NCBI GenBank assembly: GCA_016873395.1
Contig: VGXG01000024.1
Coordinates: 1 to 33,125, forward strand
Source: Nitrospira sp.
GTDB lineage: Bacteria; Nitrospirota; Nitrospiria; Nitrospirales; Nitrospiraceae
Direction of reading: 5' to 3'
DNA: 33,125 nucleotides
In this document: in pieces, positions 7,512-14,492 of the stretch
Numbering within the stretch: position 1 is the first letter of the stretch
Layout of the letters: each line of letters opens with the position of its first letter
The notes under the pieces: generated by a model
Told to the model about the DNA's origin: nothing
Databases searched by the model: none
Seen by the model: the letters and a program-made list of their open reading frames with translations, nothing else
Translations under genes and position numbers: made by a program

Positions 7512-8489
7512 TCAATGTGTCTTCGCAGCCTCTAAGGCTTCCGCGAGCCTCGTGACATTATACCGGAGCATGTCCAGGTAGGTCTCGGTGCCGGCGATGC
7601 CGCCGGGGAGCGCCGTCAGCATGACCACGCGGGCGCCGGTCTCCTGCGCCAGGACTTCCGGGATCTTCTGGTTCAACTGCGGCTCCGACACCACCACGCG
7701 GATATGGTCCTTGCGGATCGCGGTGATCAGCTCCTGGAGATGACGGGCTGAGGGCTCCGCGCCGGCCTGTCTGACGATTTCACCGGCAATCTGGAACTTG
7801 AACCGGCGCGCGAAATAGGGCCAGGCCGGATGGTGCACGATGATCCGCCGGTCGGGAACACGGCTCAGCCGTTCCGCCAACTCCGCCTGAAGCTGGTCGA
7901 GTTGACGAAGGTAGGCCGCCTGGTTGTCCCGATAGGCTGAGGCATGGGCGGCATCCGCTGCGATGAAGGCTTCCGTGATATGCCGCGTCATGATCTTGGC
8001 GTTCTCCGGGTCCAGCCAGATGTGAGGATTCCCCTCCTGGTGGTCCCCTTGCAGCGTAAATCGTCCGTCCGCTTGCAGTTCGCCGGCTCCCTTCGGCGGC
8101 TCGTGGTCCCGAAGGAGCGCGATGCCCTTGCTTGTGGTAATCACGACGAGCCGGCTGTTGCCTGAATTCCTCACCAGGCTGGCGACCCAGACTTCCAGTC
8201 CAAGCCCGACCTCGAGCAGGACCCTGGCCTTGCGGACCGCGACCAGATCGCTGGGCTTGGGCGAATAACTATGCTCGTTTTCCAGGCCCGACAGGAGGGA
8301 CACGACGCGGACGCGAGAGCCTCCGACATGCTCCGCCAGGTCTTTGAGCACCGGGATTGTGGCGATGACCTCGAGGGGCTCGGCCTCGCGAGGTTGCTCC
8401 GCAGCGTCAACCGTCGCCCAGGCAACCAGGCACAGCACCGGCGTCATGACAGCGAGCATGATCTTCGCACGAGAGGATCCGGCCGGCAT
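7512..8489 (-). CDS. znuA: Zinc/manganese-type ABC transporter substrate-binding protein
   Basis: A 325-residue cluster A-I binding protein. A signal peptide (about residues 5-28, ending VDAAEQ) precedes VIATIPVLKDLAEHVGG. Metal ligands are expected at His in ENEHSYSPKPSD, His in GNPHIWLDPENAK, His in IIVHHPAWPYFARRF and the acidic residue in VVSEPQLNQK. There is no long His-rich loop, only RDHEPP and GDHQEGNPH. ATG 8489 was chosen over TTG 8525 because the TTG lies inside the -35 box of a well-formed promoter. First gene of the transporter operon. Confidence 0.9.
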   Translation of the reverse strand: MPAGSSRAKIMLAVMTPVLCLVAWATVDAAEQPREAEPLEVIATIPVLKDLAEHVGGSRVRVVSLLSGLENEHSYSPKPSDLVAVRKARVLLEVGLGLEVWVASLVRNSGNSRLVVITTSKGIALLRDHEPPKGAGELQADGRFTLQGDHQEGNPHIWLDPENAKIMTRHITEAFIAADAAHASAYRDNQAAYLRQLDQLQAELAERLSRVPDRRIIVHHPAWPYFARRFKFQIAGEIVRQAGAEPSARHLQELITAIRKDHIRVVVSEPQLNQKIPEVLAQETGARVVMLTALPGGIAGTETYLDMLRYNVTRLAEALEAAKTH

Positions 8490-8496
8490 GGGCGGG

Positions 8497-8525
8497 ACCG
8501 TAACACCGCACTCCGGCAAAGTCAA
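8497..8525 (-). promoter_or_regulatory. Predicted sigma70-type promoter of the znuA operon
   Basis: On the minus strand TTGACT (8525-8520) and TACGGT (8502-8497) are separated by exactly 17 bases. The ATG at 8489 lies only 7 bases past the -10 box, so the transcript would be leaderless or nearly so. No clear Zur box was identified. Confidence 0.5.
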
Positions 8526-8588
8526 CGAACCGGAAAGCCCGCAATTCAGCTTGACCCCCCTGCAAGACTTCGGCTAGCCTGCCACCTT

Positions 8589-9743
8589 GTGAACGTGATC
8601 GGCTTGATGTCCGGAACGTCGGGCGACGGTGTAGATGCGGCGCTGGTCTCCATCCGAGGGACCGGCCTGAACCTCACCGTGACGCAACGGGCGTTTTGTC
8701 CGACCCCCTACCCGGCCTCGCTGCGGCGTCAGGTCCTGGCGGTCTCCACCAAAGGGACGGTGGCGGAGGTCTGCCATCTGAACGCCGTGCTGGGCGAGTG
8801 GTTCGCCAAGGCGGCGATGAACGTGCTCGCCCGGGCGCGCCTCCGCCCTTCCGATGTCCATCTGATCGGATCGCACGGGCAAACCGTCCATCATCTCCCC
8901 AAGCCGATCCGCGTGCCCGGGGTCGGCCCGATCCGCTCGACGCTGCAGATCGGCGAGCCAGCGGTCATCGCGGAACGGACCGGGATCACGACCGTTGCCG
9001 ATTTCCGCCCCCGCGACGTGGCGGCCGGCGGAGACGGAGCCCCGCTGACCCCCTACGTCCATTATCTCCTGCTCAGAGCCGGCCGGCGCTCCCGGCTGGT
9101 CGTCAATCTGGGCGGCATCAGCAACGTGACCTACTTGCCGGCGGGTGGAGGCTTGAGCGATGTCCGTGCCTTCGACACGGGACCGGGCAACATGGTACTG
9201 GATGCGCTGGTCTCGCGCATGACCGGCGGCCAGCAATCCATGGATCGGGGCGGCAGGATGGCGGCCAGGGGCAGGGTGGACGTGCGGTTGCTGCGGCAGT
9301 TGCTGGCCCATCCCTTCTTTCACCAACGGCCCCCTAAATCCACCGGCCGGGAGGAGTTCGGCGAGGCCTTTCTGGCGCGGTTGCAAGCCACGGGGCGTCG
9401 GCGCAAGCTCCGGCCGGAAGACCTCCTGGCCACTTGTTCCCTGGTGACCGCCATGTCGATAGGGATGGCGCGCCGCTGGCTGAAGGGGAACATCGACGAA
9501 GTCGTGGTCGGGGGCGGAGGAACTAACAACCGGACGCTCATGCGGAACTTGGCCGCCGTGTTCGATCCGACGCCGGTGCGGACCTTCGACGAAGTCGGAT
9601 GGGACAGCAAGGCCTTCGAGGCAGTGGCCTTCGCGGTCCTCGCCTACCAGACGCTCAAGGGTGAGGCAACCAATGTTCCGGCTGCCACCGGCGCCGCCCA
9701 CCCGGTTGTACTTGGGACAATCGTACCCGGGGGCCGGCGATGA
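8589..9743 (+). CDS. anmK: Anhydro-N-acetylmuramic acid kinase
   Basis: A 384-residue cell-wall recycling enzyme that opens and phosphorylates anhydro-MurNAc to MurNAc-6-phosphate. The N-terminal phosphate loop IGLMSGTSGDGVDA (4-17) is diagnostic. Further motifs are GSHGQTVHH, TVADFRPRDVAAGGDGAPL, VNLGGISNVTYL, FDTGPGNMVLD and the C-terminal VVVGGGGTNN. The start is GTG 8589 (VNVIGLMSG). The frame stays open upstream, but that part is the shadow of znuA and would place unrelated residues before the loop. It is divergent from znuA and overlaps the next gene by 4 bases (ATGA). Confidence 0.95.
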   Translation: MNVIGLMSGTSGDGVDAALVSIRGTGLNLTVTQRAFCPTPYPASLRRQVLAVSTKGTVAEVCHLNAVLGEWFAKAAMNVLARARLRPSDVHLIGSHGQTVHHLPKPIRVPGVGPIRSTLQIGEPAVIAERTGITTVADFRPRDVAAGGDGAPLTPYVHYLLLRAGRRSRLVVNLGGISNVTYLPAGGGLSDVRAFDTGPGNMVLDALVSRMTGGQQSMDRGGRMAARGRVDVRLLRQLLAHPFFHQRPPKSTGREEFGEAFLARLQATGRRRKLRPEDLLATCSLVTAMSIGMARRWLKGNIDEVVVGGGGTNNRTLMRNLAAVFDPTPVRTFDEVGWDSKAFEAVAFAVLAYQTLKGEATNVPAATGAAHPVVLGTIVPGGRR

Positions 9744-10252
9744 CCGAGTGGCTGATCGCAACGAGCTTTCTGCTCGTTGGCGGGCTGGGGTGGTCCTGGC
9801 CGGGAAAAAGAACGGGGCAGAAGAAGGCCGGCCAGGCCTCCGTGCCGGCCGACATCTCGCTGCAGGCCCAGCCGTTGCTGACCGAAGCCGAGGCGTTCTT
9901 TTACAATCTGCTGCGCTTGGCCGCCCAGGATCACTACCTGGTCTTGGCGCAGGTGCCTTTGTGGTGCCTGCTCGACGTCACGGCATCAGATCGTGACGTG
10001 CAGGCCTCATTTCTGAAACGCATCGCACTCAAGCGGGTTGATTTCGTCCTGGTCCATCCGGGTACGAGGACCGCCGTCAAGGTAGTCGAACTGGACGACG
10101 GTTCGGACGTCTCCCCCGGGCGGCAGGCGCGGAATCGGCTGGTAGAGGCGGTCTTGAACGAAGCCGGGATCGAGTGCATCCGCCTGAAGGCCCCCCAACC
10201 CTCTACGGTCTCCCAACTGGCCAAGCTCCTGGGCATTGAGCCCCCCGATTAG
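9740..10252 (+). CDS. DUF2726 protein with N-terminal membrane anchor
   Basis: A 170-residue protein with an N-terminal hydrophobic helix (about 4-21) and a DUF2726 domain. The domain features are PLLTEAEAFFYNLLRLAAQDHYLVLAQVPL, then KRIALKRVDFVLVHP and VVELDDGSDVSPGRQARNRLVEAVLNEAGIECIRL. The last part resembles the acidic core (VDF...ELDD) of restriction-endonuclease-like folds, so a nuclease-like fold is possible. It overlaps anmK by ATGA, which suggests translational coupling. Its stop codon TAG is immediately followed by a 202-bp mobile palindrome. Confidence 0.82.
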   Translation: MTEWLIATSFLLVGGLGWSWPGKRTGQKKAGQASVPADISLQAQPLLTEAEAFFYNLLRLAAQDHYLVLAQVPLWCLLDVTASDRDVQASFLKRIALKRVDFVLVHPGTRTAVKVVELDDGSDVSPGRQARNRLVEAVLNEAGIECIRLKAPQPSTVSQLAKLLGIEPPD

Positions 10253-10454
10253 CAGGATGCTGAAAAAGTCCGCCAGCTTTGTTCTCGCATCGCTTAGAGG
10301 CTCCACGTACGGCAAAGAGTACGCATCGCCTCCTCGCTCGCTGCGGCCGCGCTGGACGGCCTTTTTGACCATCCTGCAGGGCCACTGCGCCGGCATCCGA
10401 GACGTTCTCGCTCCGACGGTTACAAGGGGACAAGAACAGTTTTTCAGCAGCCTG
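10253..10454. mobile_element. 202-bp MITE-like palindromic element, copy A, target duplication TTAG
   Basis: It begins CAGGATGCTGAAAAAG and ends TTTTTCAGCAGCCTG, so the ends are imperfect inverted repeats. A second, inner inverted repeat pairs the start with GGCCTTTTTGACCATCCTG about 125 bases in. The centre has CGTAC...GTACG. TTAG occurs immediately on both sides (10249-10252 and 10455-10458), a likely 4-bp target duplication. The left TTAG contains the TAG stop of the DUF2726 gene, so insertion left that gene intact. Copy B at 26987 has the same length. The A5/T5-flanked stem could also terminate transcription in both directions. Confidence 0.8.
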
Positions 10455-10516
10455 TTAGACCGTTCCTCCGGCGGATACACCGGGCCCCGGCGTCGCGTCG
10501 TTCCTCGTCGGTCCGC

Positions 10517-11095
10517 TCACTTGACCGGCCGATTCAGCCGCACCACGATCGCGCCCATCAGGTCCCCTTTCTTGAAATTTCTCCAGGGACTGTTCGGGTG
10601 GTTGTTATGGCAATCCACGCAGGACTGCACGATGGCAATGTCCGCCGACACCCCCTTGAACTGCTTGCCGTCCGCGAACGTGAGGACCGACAGTTGCCGA
10701 TCGGTCGCCAGTTGCGTCAGTGCGTCAGTCTCGGCCTGGGTTTTCGGCAGGTTGCTCTTGTACACGGGGGTGAGGCCGATGAGGCCGATTTCAAACGAGC
10801 TGATGTCGGCGCCGGCGGCTTTCACGAACTGGGCCGGCAAGGGAATGGCATGGGCGTCCTTGATCCATTCCTCCTTCGATTGGACGCCGCTTTCCTTGAC
10901 CCGCTCGACGATGTTGATCACGTAGGCCGTGCGGAAGGCCTTGACCGTTTCCAAGATATACCGTGCGGCCATATCCAGCGTCACGTCCTGCGCCTGTCCC
11001 GCCGGGACCGAGAGGCCCAGGATGGCCGTCCCTACCAGTGCCGCAATGAATCCGATTTTCGCCCCGACTTTCACCTTCGTTTGCCGTCGATGCAT
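10517..11095 (-). CDS. Single-heme c-type cytochrome, DUF3365 (second copy)
   Basis: A 192-residue exported protein with signal peptide (about 10-35, cleavage near GQAQD), a DUF3365 domain and heme motif CVDCH at 159-163 followed by NNHPNSP and GDLMGAIVV. It shares the order IPLPAQF, IGLIGL, heme, MGAIV with the copy at 2733-3323 but is clearly diverged, so it is an old paralogue. ATG 11095 was preferred to ATG 11107 because GGAGG lies 5 bases upstream of it. That Shine-Dalgarno belongs to the end of a repeated leader (11104-11234) shared with three other genes. Confidence 0.9.
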   Translation of the reverse strand: MHRRQTKVKVGAKIGFIAALVGTAILGLSVPAGQAQDVTLDMAARYILETVKAFRTAYVINIVERVKESGVQSKEEWIKDAHAIPLPAQFVKAAGADISSFEIGLIGLTPVYKSNLPKTQAETDALTQLATDRQLSVLTFADGKQFKGVSADIAIVQSCVDCHNNHPNSPWRNFKKGDLMGAIVVRLNRPVK

Positions 11096-11103
11096 GAAGT
11101 CCT

Positions 11104-11234
11104 CCATACCGCGCTTGCTAGAAAGTAGTCAGTTTTCAGTCATCAGTCATCAGTCTTCAGTCATGAAACTGAAAACCGAGCACTGAGGACTAATAACTTT
11201 TCCTTTGCTGTGAGCGGAGAGTTATTTTGCCTCC
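11104..11234 (-). repeat. Leader-type palindromic repeat, copy 1 (adjacent to DUF3365 gene)
   Basis: Read toward the gene on the minus strand it has three blocks. The first is GGAGGCAAAATAACTCTCC then CAGCAAAGGAAAAGTTAT. The second is a palindrome of 7-bp words (CAGTNNN, then NNNACTG). The third is CTAGCAAGC followed by GGTATGGAGG, which provides the ribosome binding site of the cytochrome gene. Related copies are at 11255, 18526, 27427 and 29376. AATAACT upstream can pair with AGTTATT. Confidence 0.85.
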
Positions 11235-11254
11235 CGTAGGCTTAAATTCTTCAA

Positions 11255-11369
11255 GCTTGCTAGCGAGTAGTAAGTTTTCAGTCATCAGTCTTCAGCCATG
11301 AAACTGAAAACCGAAAACTGAGGACTGATAACTTTCCCTTTGCTGTGAGCGGAGAGTTCCTTTGCCTCC
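11255..11369 (-). repeat. Leader-type palindromic repeat, copy 2 (tandem to copy 1)
   Basis: Same blocks and orientation as copy 1, but it ends in GCAAGCTTGAAGAATTTAAGCCTAC and runs into copy 1 instead of a gene start. Copy 4 (27427-27620) has the same connecting sequence, so tandem units share a fixed joint. Confidence 0.85.
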
Positions 11370-11524
11370 AGCGAGCTTTGTTTGAATGCCAACACAGCCG
11401 TCTTTGCCCGGATCAGACAGGGGGCCGATGATACTGCAAAGCAGAAGACTGCACAAGGGATCGATTCCGACTGCGTAACGTGGTACAAAGGACTCGGCAA
11501 CTTCAGACAACAGGAGGGTAGCCG
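11370..11524. other. Intergenic stretch, nothing recognised
   Basis: About 155 bases between the tandem repeats and the next gene. It holds the AGGAGGG ribosome binding site (about 11512-11518) of the gene at 11525. No promoter boxes with good spacing were identified. Confidence 0.5.
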
Positions 11525-11842
11525 ATGAATCGGAAAGAGTACGGCACGATAGCGGCGCTGGCATTGATGGCAGGACTGGCGGGAGGGCTCTTGGCCGGGC
11601 GGTTTTTCGTCGATGAACCGGCGATGGCCCAGCAGCGGTACAAGGTGGTCAATTCGGAAGAGTTCCTGTTGGTGGACCGGTCCGGCAAGACTAGAGCCGG
11701 ACTCGGCTTGGACCCCAAGGGAGAGATCGGCTTTATCCTTTACAACAAAGAGGGCACTAGGAATCTGTACATCTCGCCCGACGAGAACCATGTTTTGCAA
11801 CTGAAGGATAAAGAAGGCAGGGTCCTGTGGTCCGCCCCGTAA
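11525..11842 (+). CDS. Small exported or membrane-anchored hypothetical protein
   Basis: A 105-residue protein with one N-terminal hydrophobic segment (about 7-27) ending near EPAMAQQ, which could be cleaved or stay as an anchor. The rest is beta-rich with repeating turns: VDRSGKTRAGLGLDPKGEIGF, YNKEGTRNLYISPDENHVLQLKDKEGRVLW. This short strand-turn-strand pattern resembles small beta-meander repeats. The start has AGGAGGG 6-7 bases upstream. The function is unknown and the location is probably periplasmic. The lipoprotein gene follows 56 bases later. Confidence 0.75.
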   Translation: MNRKEYGTIAALALMAGLAGGLLAGRFFVDEPAMAQQRYKVVNSEEFLLVDRSGKTRAGLGLDPKGEIGFILYNKEGTRNLYISPDENHVLQLKDKEGRVLWSAP

Positions 11843-11898
11843 GTAACGGGCCGTGCGCGGGCCGCCCTGCGCAGCACCGGCCAGAGAGGTGGAAAACG

Positions 11899-12264
11899 AT
11901 GCGGCCGATGAAGCAAGCGGGACTTGCGTTGATGATGGTCATGCTGGTGAGCGCCGGCTGCGCCAGCGGGCCCCAGCCCGGCGTTGCCGGCATCTACAAT
12001 ACCTGGGACGACGTGATCAACCGGTGGATCGGGAAGCAGAAGACCGATCTGTATTACGAGCTGGGTCCGCCCAACCTACACCCCAAGGAATCGTCGGACG
12101 GCTATACGGAAATGGTCTGGGACTTTGCGATCGACCGGATGCCCGGCCAGGCCGATGAATACGGGACGCTCCCCCTATACGGCGCCAACGTGAACTGCCA
12201 GCTCATGTTCATCGCGAACCAGGATGGGCTCATCGTCTCGGGGCGCCGCATCGGCTGCGACTAA
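11899..12264 (+). CDS. Small lipoprotein of unknown function
   Basis: A 121-residue protein with a lipoprotein signal peptide: MRPMKQAGLALMMVMLVSAG followed by Cys, lipobox SAGC. The mature part contains YNTWDDVINRWIGKQKTDLYYELGPPN and ends NCQLMFIANQDGLIVSGRRIGC, where two Cys could form a disulfide. It resembles small outer-membrane-assembly-like lipoproteins with a gating GPP turn, but no family is claimed. The ATG at 11899 was chosen over an upstream GTG at 11827 because it gives the complete signal peptide and follows AGAGGTGG. It is convergent with the SDR remnant, one base away. Confidence 0.8.
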   Translation: MRPMKQAGLALMMVMLVSAGCASGPQPGVAGIYNTWDDVINRWIGKQKTDLYYELGPPNLHPKESSDGYTEMVWDFAIDRMPGQADEYGTLPLYGANVNCQLMFIANQDGLIVSGRRIGCD

Positions 12265-12265
12265 C

Positions 12266-12527
12266 CTACCAATCTGCGCCGAGCCGGTCCACGATCACCT
12301 GATGGACGACGGCGTGCGGGCCGAGCGTAGCCAGGTACACGGCCGTCTCCGCGATGTCATAGGGGCTGATCTGTTCGCTCCGGAGAATCTCGTCCGGCGG
12401 GGCATCCACGAGCCCGTCGGCCACCCCGCCGGGACAGATGGCGCTGACCTTGATCTTGTAAGGCCGCCCCTCATCGGCCAGCGATTTCGTCAGGGCCATG
12501 ATCCCGTGCTTGGACGCGCTGTGGTGC
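12266..12527 (-). pseudogene. 3' fragment of a duplicated SDR oxidoreductase gene
   Basis: This segment nearly repeats 13298-13560, the 3' third of the complete SDR gene, with scattered substitutions. It encodes HGIMALTKSLADEGRPYKIK through VDRLGADW with few changes. Homology stops at about 12527, just upstream of the sequence for the catalytic YxxxK motif, with a one-base loss (GCACCACAGC versus GCACCTACAGC) that breaks the frame there. The catalytic Tyr and the whole NAD-binding half are missing. The promoter of a toxin-antitoxin cassette starts at the very next base. Confidence 0.85.
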
Positions 12528-12556
12528 TTGTCAGTAGTACGCCATTGGCGTATAGT
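12528..12556 (+). promoter_or_regulatory. Promoter with embedded palindromic operator for the HigBA cassette
   Basis: TTGTCA (12528-12533) and TATAGT (12551-12556) are exactly 17 bases apart. The spacer contains the perfect palindrome TACGCCA-T-TGGCGTA (12538-12552), placed where an antitoxin repressor would block RNA polymerase. The toxin ATG at 12562 is 5 bases beyond the -10 box, so the mRNA is probably leaderless. Confidence 0.7.
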
Positions 12557-12561
12557 ATCGT

Positions 12562-12879
12562 ATGCGCTTCGTCGAGACGCCCGTCTTTACAGCCGCCATT
12601 CAGCGGCTGCTCGACGCTGAGCAATACCGCCGACTCCAGATTGCGCTCATGTTGCGGCCGGAACAGGGACCCGTCATCGGCGGCTCAGGTGGGCTGCGAA
12701 AGGTGCGATGGGCCAGAGCCGGAGGTGGGAAGCGCGGCGGGGTCCGGATCATCTATTACTGGGCGCGTGCGGAGACGGTGTTATACATGCTGTATGCCTA
12801 CACCAAGAGTGAGCAGGGCGATCTCACACCGGGGCAGGTCCGAACCCTGGGTCGCCTTGTTCGGGAGGAGTTCAAATGA
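12562..12879 (+). CDS. higB: RelE/HigB-type toxin
   Basis: A 105-residue protein of the RelE/ParE superfamily, close in layout to HigB2-type toxins that cut mRNA on the ribosome. Typical features are VETPVFTAAIQRLLDAEQYRRLQ at the N-terminus, GPVIGGSGGLRKVRWA in the middle, RGGVRIIYYW as core strand and LYMLYAYTKSEQGDLTPGQVRTLGRLV at the end. The start overlaps the expected transcription start, so translation is probably leaderless. It overlaps the antitoxin gene by 4 bases (ATGA). The toxin-first order is typical of HigBA. The cassette lies between two copies of an SDR gene end. Confidence 0.88.
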   Translation: MRFVETPVFTAAIQRLLDAEQYRRLQIALMLRPEQGPVIGGSGGLRKVRWARAGGGKRGGVRIIYYWARAETVLYMLYAYTKSEQGDLTPGQVRTLGRLVREEFK

Positions 12880-13187
12880 AGAAAGCGGCGTTTCAGGAAC
12901 TGCTGACGAGCGTGCGGCAGGCTGGCCGGATAAGGCGTGGAACTCTCAAGGCATCCCGTGCGACGGTGTTCCGCCCAGCCGACGTCAGAGCGGTGCGTGC
13001 AAAGATCGGCGCCTCGCAGACTGAATTCGCGCTGATGATCGGAGTGAGCGTTGCGACGCTCCGTAACTGGGAGCAGCGGCGACGCACGCCGGACGGTCCG
13101 GCGTTGGCCCTGCTCCGGGTGGCGGCGAAGAACCCCAAGGCGGTCGCTGATGCGCTGCACGGCGACACAAAGCGAGGCGCAGCCTAA
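12876..13187 (+). CDS. higA: HigA/NadS-type antitoxin with helix-turn-helix
   Basis: A 103-residue DNA-binding antitoxin. The N-terminal part (MKKAAFQELLTSVRQAGRIRRG) wraps the toxin in known relatives. The C-terminal XRE-type helix-turn-helix runs from VRAVRAKIGASQTEFALMIGVSVATLRNWEQRRRTPDGPALALLRV. It most likely binds the palindrome at 12538-12552 and represses its own promoter. Translation is coupled to the toxin through the ATGA overlap. Confidence 0.88.
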   Translation: MKKAAFQELLTSVRQAGRIRRGTLKASRATVFRPADVRAVRAKIGASQTEFALMIGVSVATLRNWEQRRRTPDGPALALLRVAAKNPKAVADALHGDTKRGAA

Positions 13188-13297
13188 CCATGTGCTGAAC
13201 CGGAGCGGTAGGCCGTACGGGCTCGGTTTGACAGTCGCCTCAGTCATCATCAACCACCGCCTTTGACCCCTCTTCCGCCGGCAAGAGGATCAAGGTC

Positions 13298-14020
13298 TCA
13301 CCAGTCCGCACCGAGCCGATCCACGATCACCTGATGGACGACCGCGTAGGGCCCGAGCGTGGCGAGGTACACGGCCGTCTCCGCGATGTCATAGGGGCTG
13401 ATCTGCTCGCTGCGCAGAATCTCGTCCGGCGAGGCGTCCACGAGCCCGTCGGCCACCCCGCCGGGGCAGATGGCGCTGACCTTGATCTTGTAAGGCCGCC
13501 CCTCATCGGCCAGCGATTTCGTCAAGGCCATGATCCCGTGCTTGGACGCGCTGTAGGTGCCGGTCCCTGCCCACGCTTGAATCCCGCAGACGCTCGACAT
13601 GTTGAGGATCGTGCCGCCGGTCTTCTGCTTCATCATCTGGCGGAACCCGGCCCGACAGCAGAAAAAAGTGCCCCGCAAATTCGTATTCAGGACGCGATCG
13701 AAGTCGTCCGTGCCGGTGTCGGCGATCCGGCTTCCGCCACCGATGCCGGCGTTGTTGACCAGAATATCGAGCCGGCCGTACGCTGCGACGGTGTCCGTGA
13801 TAAGCCGCTCGACCTGCGCTTCGTCGGCCACATCCGTCGGCATCGCCATCGCCTCGCCGCCGCGCTCCTTGATCTGTGCCACGACCTCCCGGCAGAGGGC
13901 CTGCCGCCTGGCGCTGACGACCACCCGGGCCCCTTCCTGCGCGAAGGTCAGCGCGATTGCCTTGCCGATCCCGCTGCTGCTGCCGGTCACAATGGCCACT
14001 TTCCCTTGCAAACGTTTCAT
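13298..14020 (-). CDS. SDR-family oxidoreductase (FabG-like)
   Basis: A 240-residue short-chain dehydrogenase/reductase. The NAD(P)-binding motif TGSSSGIGKAI lies near residues 13-23, NNAG and MSSV follow, and the catalytic YSASK is present. The substrate is unknown. The FabG-like length does not by itself prove a role in fatty acid synthesis. ATG 14020 was chosen over GTG 14026 because GGGAG lies 5 bases upstream. The 3' third is duplicated at 12266-12527 on the other side of the HigBA cassette. Confidence 0.9.
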   Translation of the reverse strand: MKRLQGKVAIVTGSSSGIGKAIALTFAQEGARVVVSARRQALCREVVAQIKERGGEAMAMPTDVADEAQVERLITDTVAAYGRLDILVNNAGIGGGSRIADTGTDDFDRVLNTNLRGTFFCCRAGFRQMMKQKTGGTILNMSSVCGIQAWAGTGTYSASKHGIMALTKSLADEGRPYKIKVSAICPGGVADGLVDASPDEILRSEQISPYDIAETAVYLATLGPYAVVHQVIVDRLGADW

Positions 14021-14159
14021 GGTCACTCCCTCTGTTCAGTCACAGTCTGTTCTGATCCGGAGCGCGCTGCTGTTCCCGGTTGCATTCGACAGAGCATCCT
14101 CCGTATCCTTGGTTGAGCGGCCGGCGCCCATTGTAAGCCAGAAGAAAGGCGCGTGCATT

Positions 14160-14363
14160 ATGAACATCTCCGACCTGTCGCTGGAGGAATTGAAGACCCT
14201 CGTCAACAGCCTTGTCGATGATCGGCTGCGGGAATTGCTGGGGGACCCCGACCTTGGCCTGGAGATGGGCGAAGCGGCACGAGCGCGGCTCAAGCAATCG
14301 TTGAGCAGCAGCGCACGTCTTACTGGTGACGAGGTAGCGGAGAAACTCGGCCTGCGCTGGTAA
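14160..14363 (+). CDS. Small antitoxin-like protein
   Basis: A 67-residue acidic helical protein: MNISDLSLEELKTLVNSLVD, then GDPDLGLEMGEAARARLKQS and a final GDEVAEKLGLRW. Size, charge and position 158 bases upstream of a RelE/ParE toxin gene suggest an antitoxin. The LEELKTLV start resembles short antitoxins paired with ParE-like toxins. No DNA-binding motif is evident. The ribosome binding site is weak (AAAGG). A folded element lies between it and the toxin gene. Confidence 0.7.
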   Translation: MNISDLSLEELKTLVNSLVDDRLRELLGDPDLGLEMGEAARARLKQSLSSSARLTGDEVAEKLGLRW

Positions 14364-14371
14364 GGGGGGCA

Positions 14372-14492
14372 CGGGTGGCGAGGCTACTCCGTGCTCGCGC
14401 AACGCGCGGCCTCAGAAGGCCCCGGGTACCCGTTGCTCTCTGAGAATGCAACGGGTGATGACGCGCGCAGTTGTGAGTAACCTCGCTACCCG
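14372..14492 (+). other. Three-way-junction structured element between antitoxin- and toxin-like genes
   Basis: The outer stem 14372-14389 pairs with 14475-14492 (17 of 18 positions). An inner stem CAACGCGC (14400-14407) pairs with GCGCAGTTG (14465-14473, one bulged A). Two closed hairpins follow: GGCCT-CAGA-AGGCC (14408-14421), and ACCCGTTGC / GCAACGGGT (14428-14436 / 14448-14456) with an 11-base loop. Four helices fit without conflict. It could be a structured RNA controlling the toxin, or a mobile palindrome. Confidence 0.7.

Noticed and set aside
8271-8588. Upstream extension of the anmK reading frame through the znuA gene
   Set aside because: The frame is open only because of high GC. 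The conserved N-terminal kinase loop starts right after GTG 8589, and the extension is antisense to znuA.
10236-10380. Open frames starting MLKKS/MLKKA in elements A and B
   Set aside because: They are translations of the element's inverted repeat, interrupted or divergent between copies, and have no coding signature.
11104-11369. Possible CRISPR array
   Set aside because: The short CAGTNNN repeats are 7-bp words without unique spacers, form a palindrome, and recur upstream of genes elsewhere.
13334-14116. Long plus-strand open frame opposite the SDR gene
   Set aside because: It is the antisense shadow of a clear SDR gene, with no motif of its own. Similar antisense frames lie opposite anmK, the GAF/PilZ fusion, peroxiredoxin and the BaiN-like gene.
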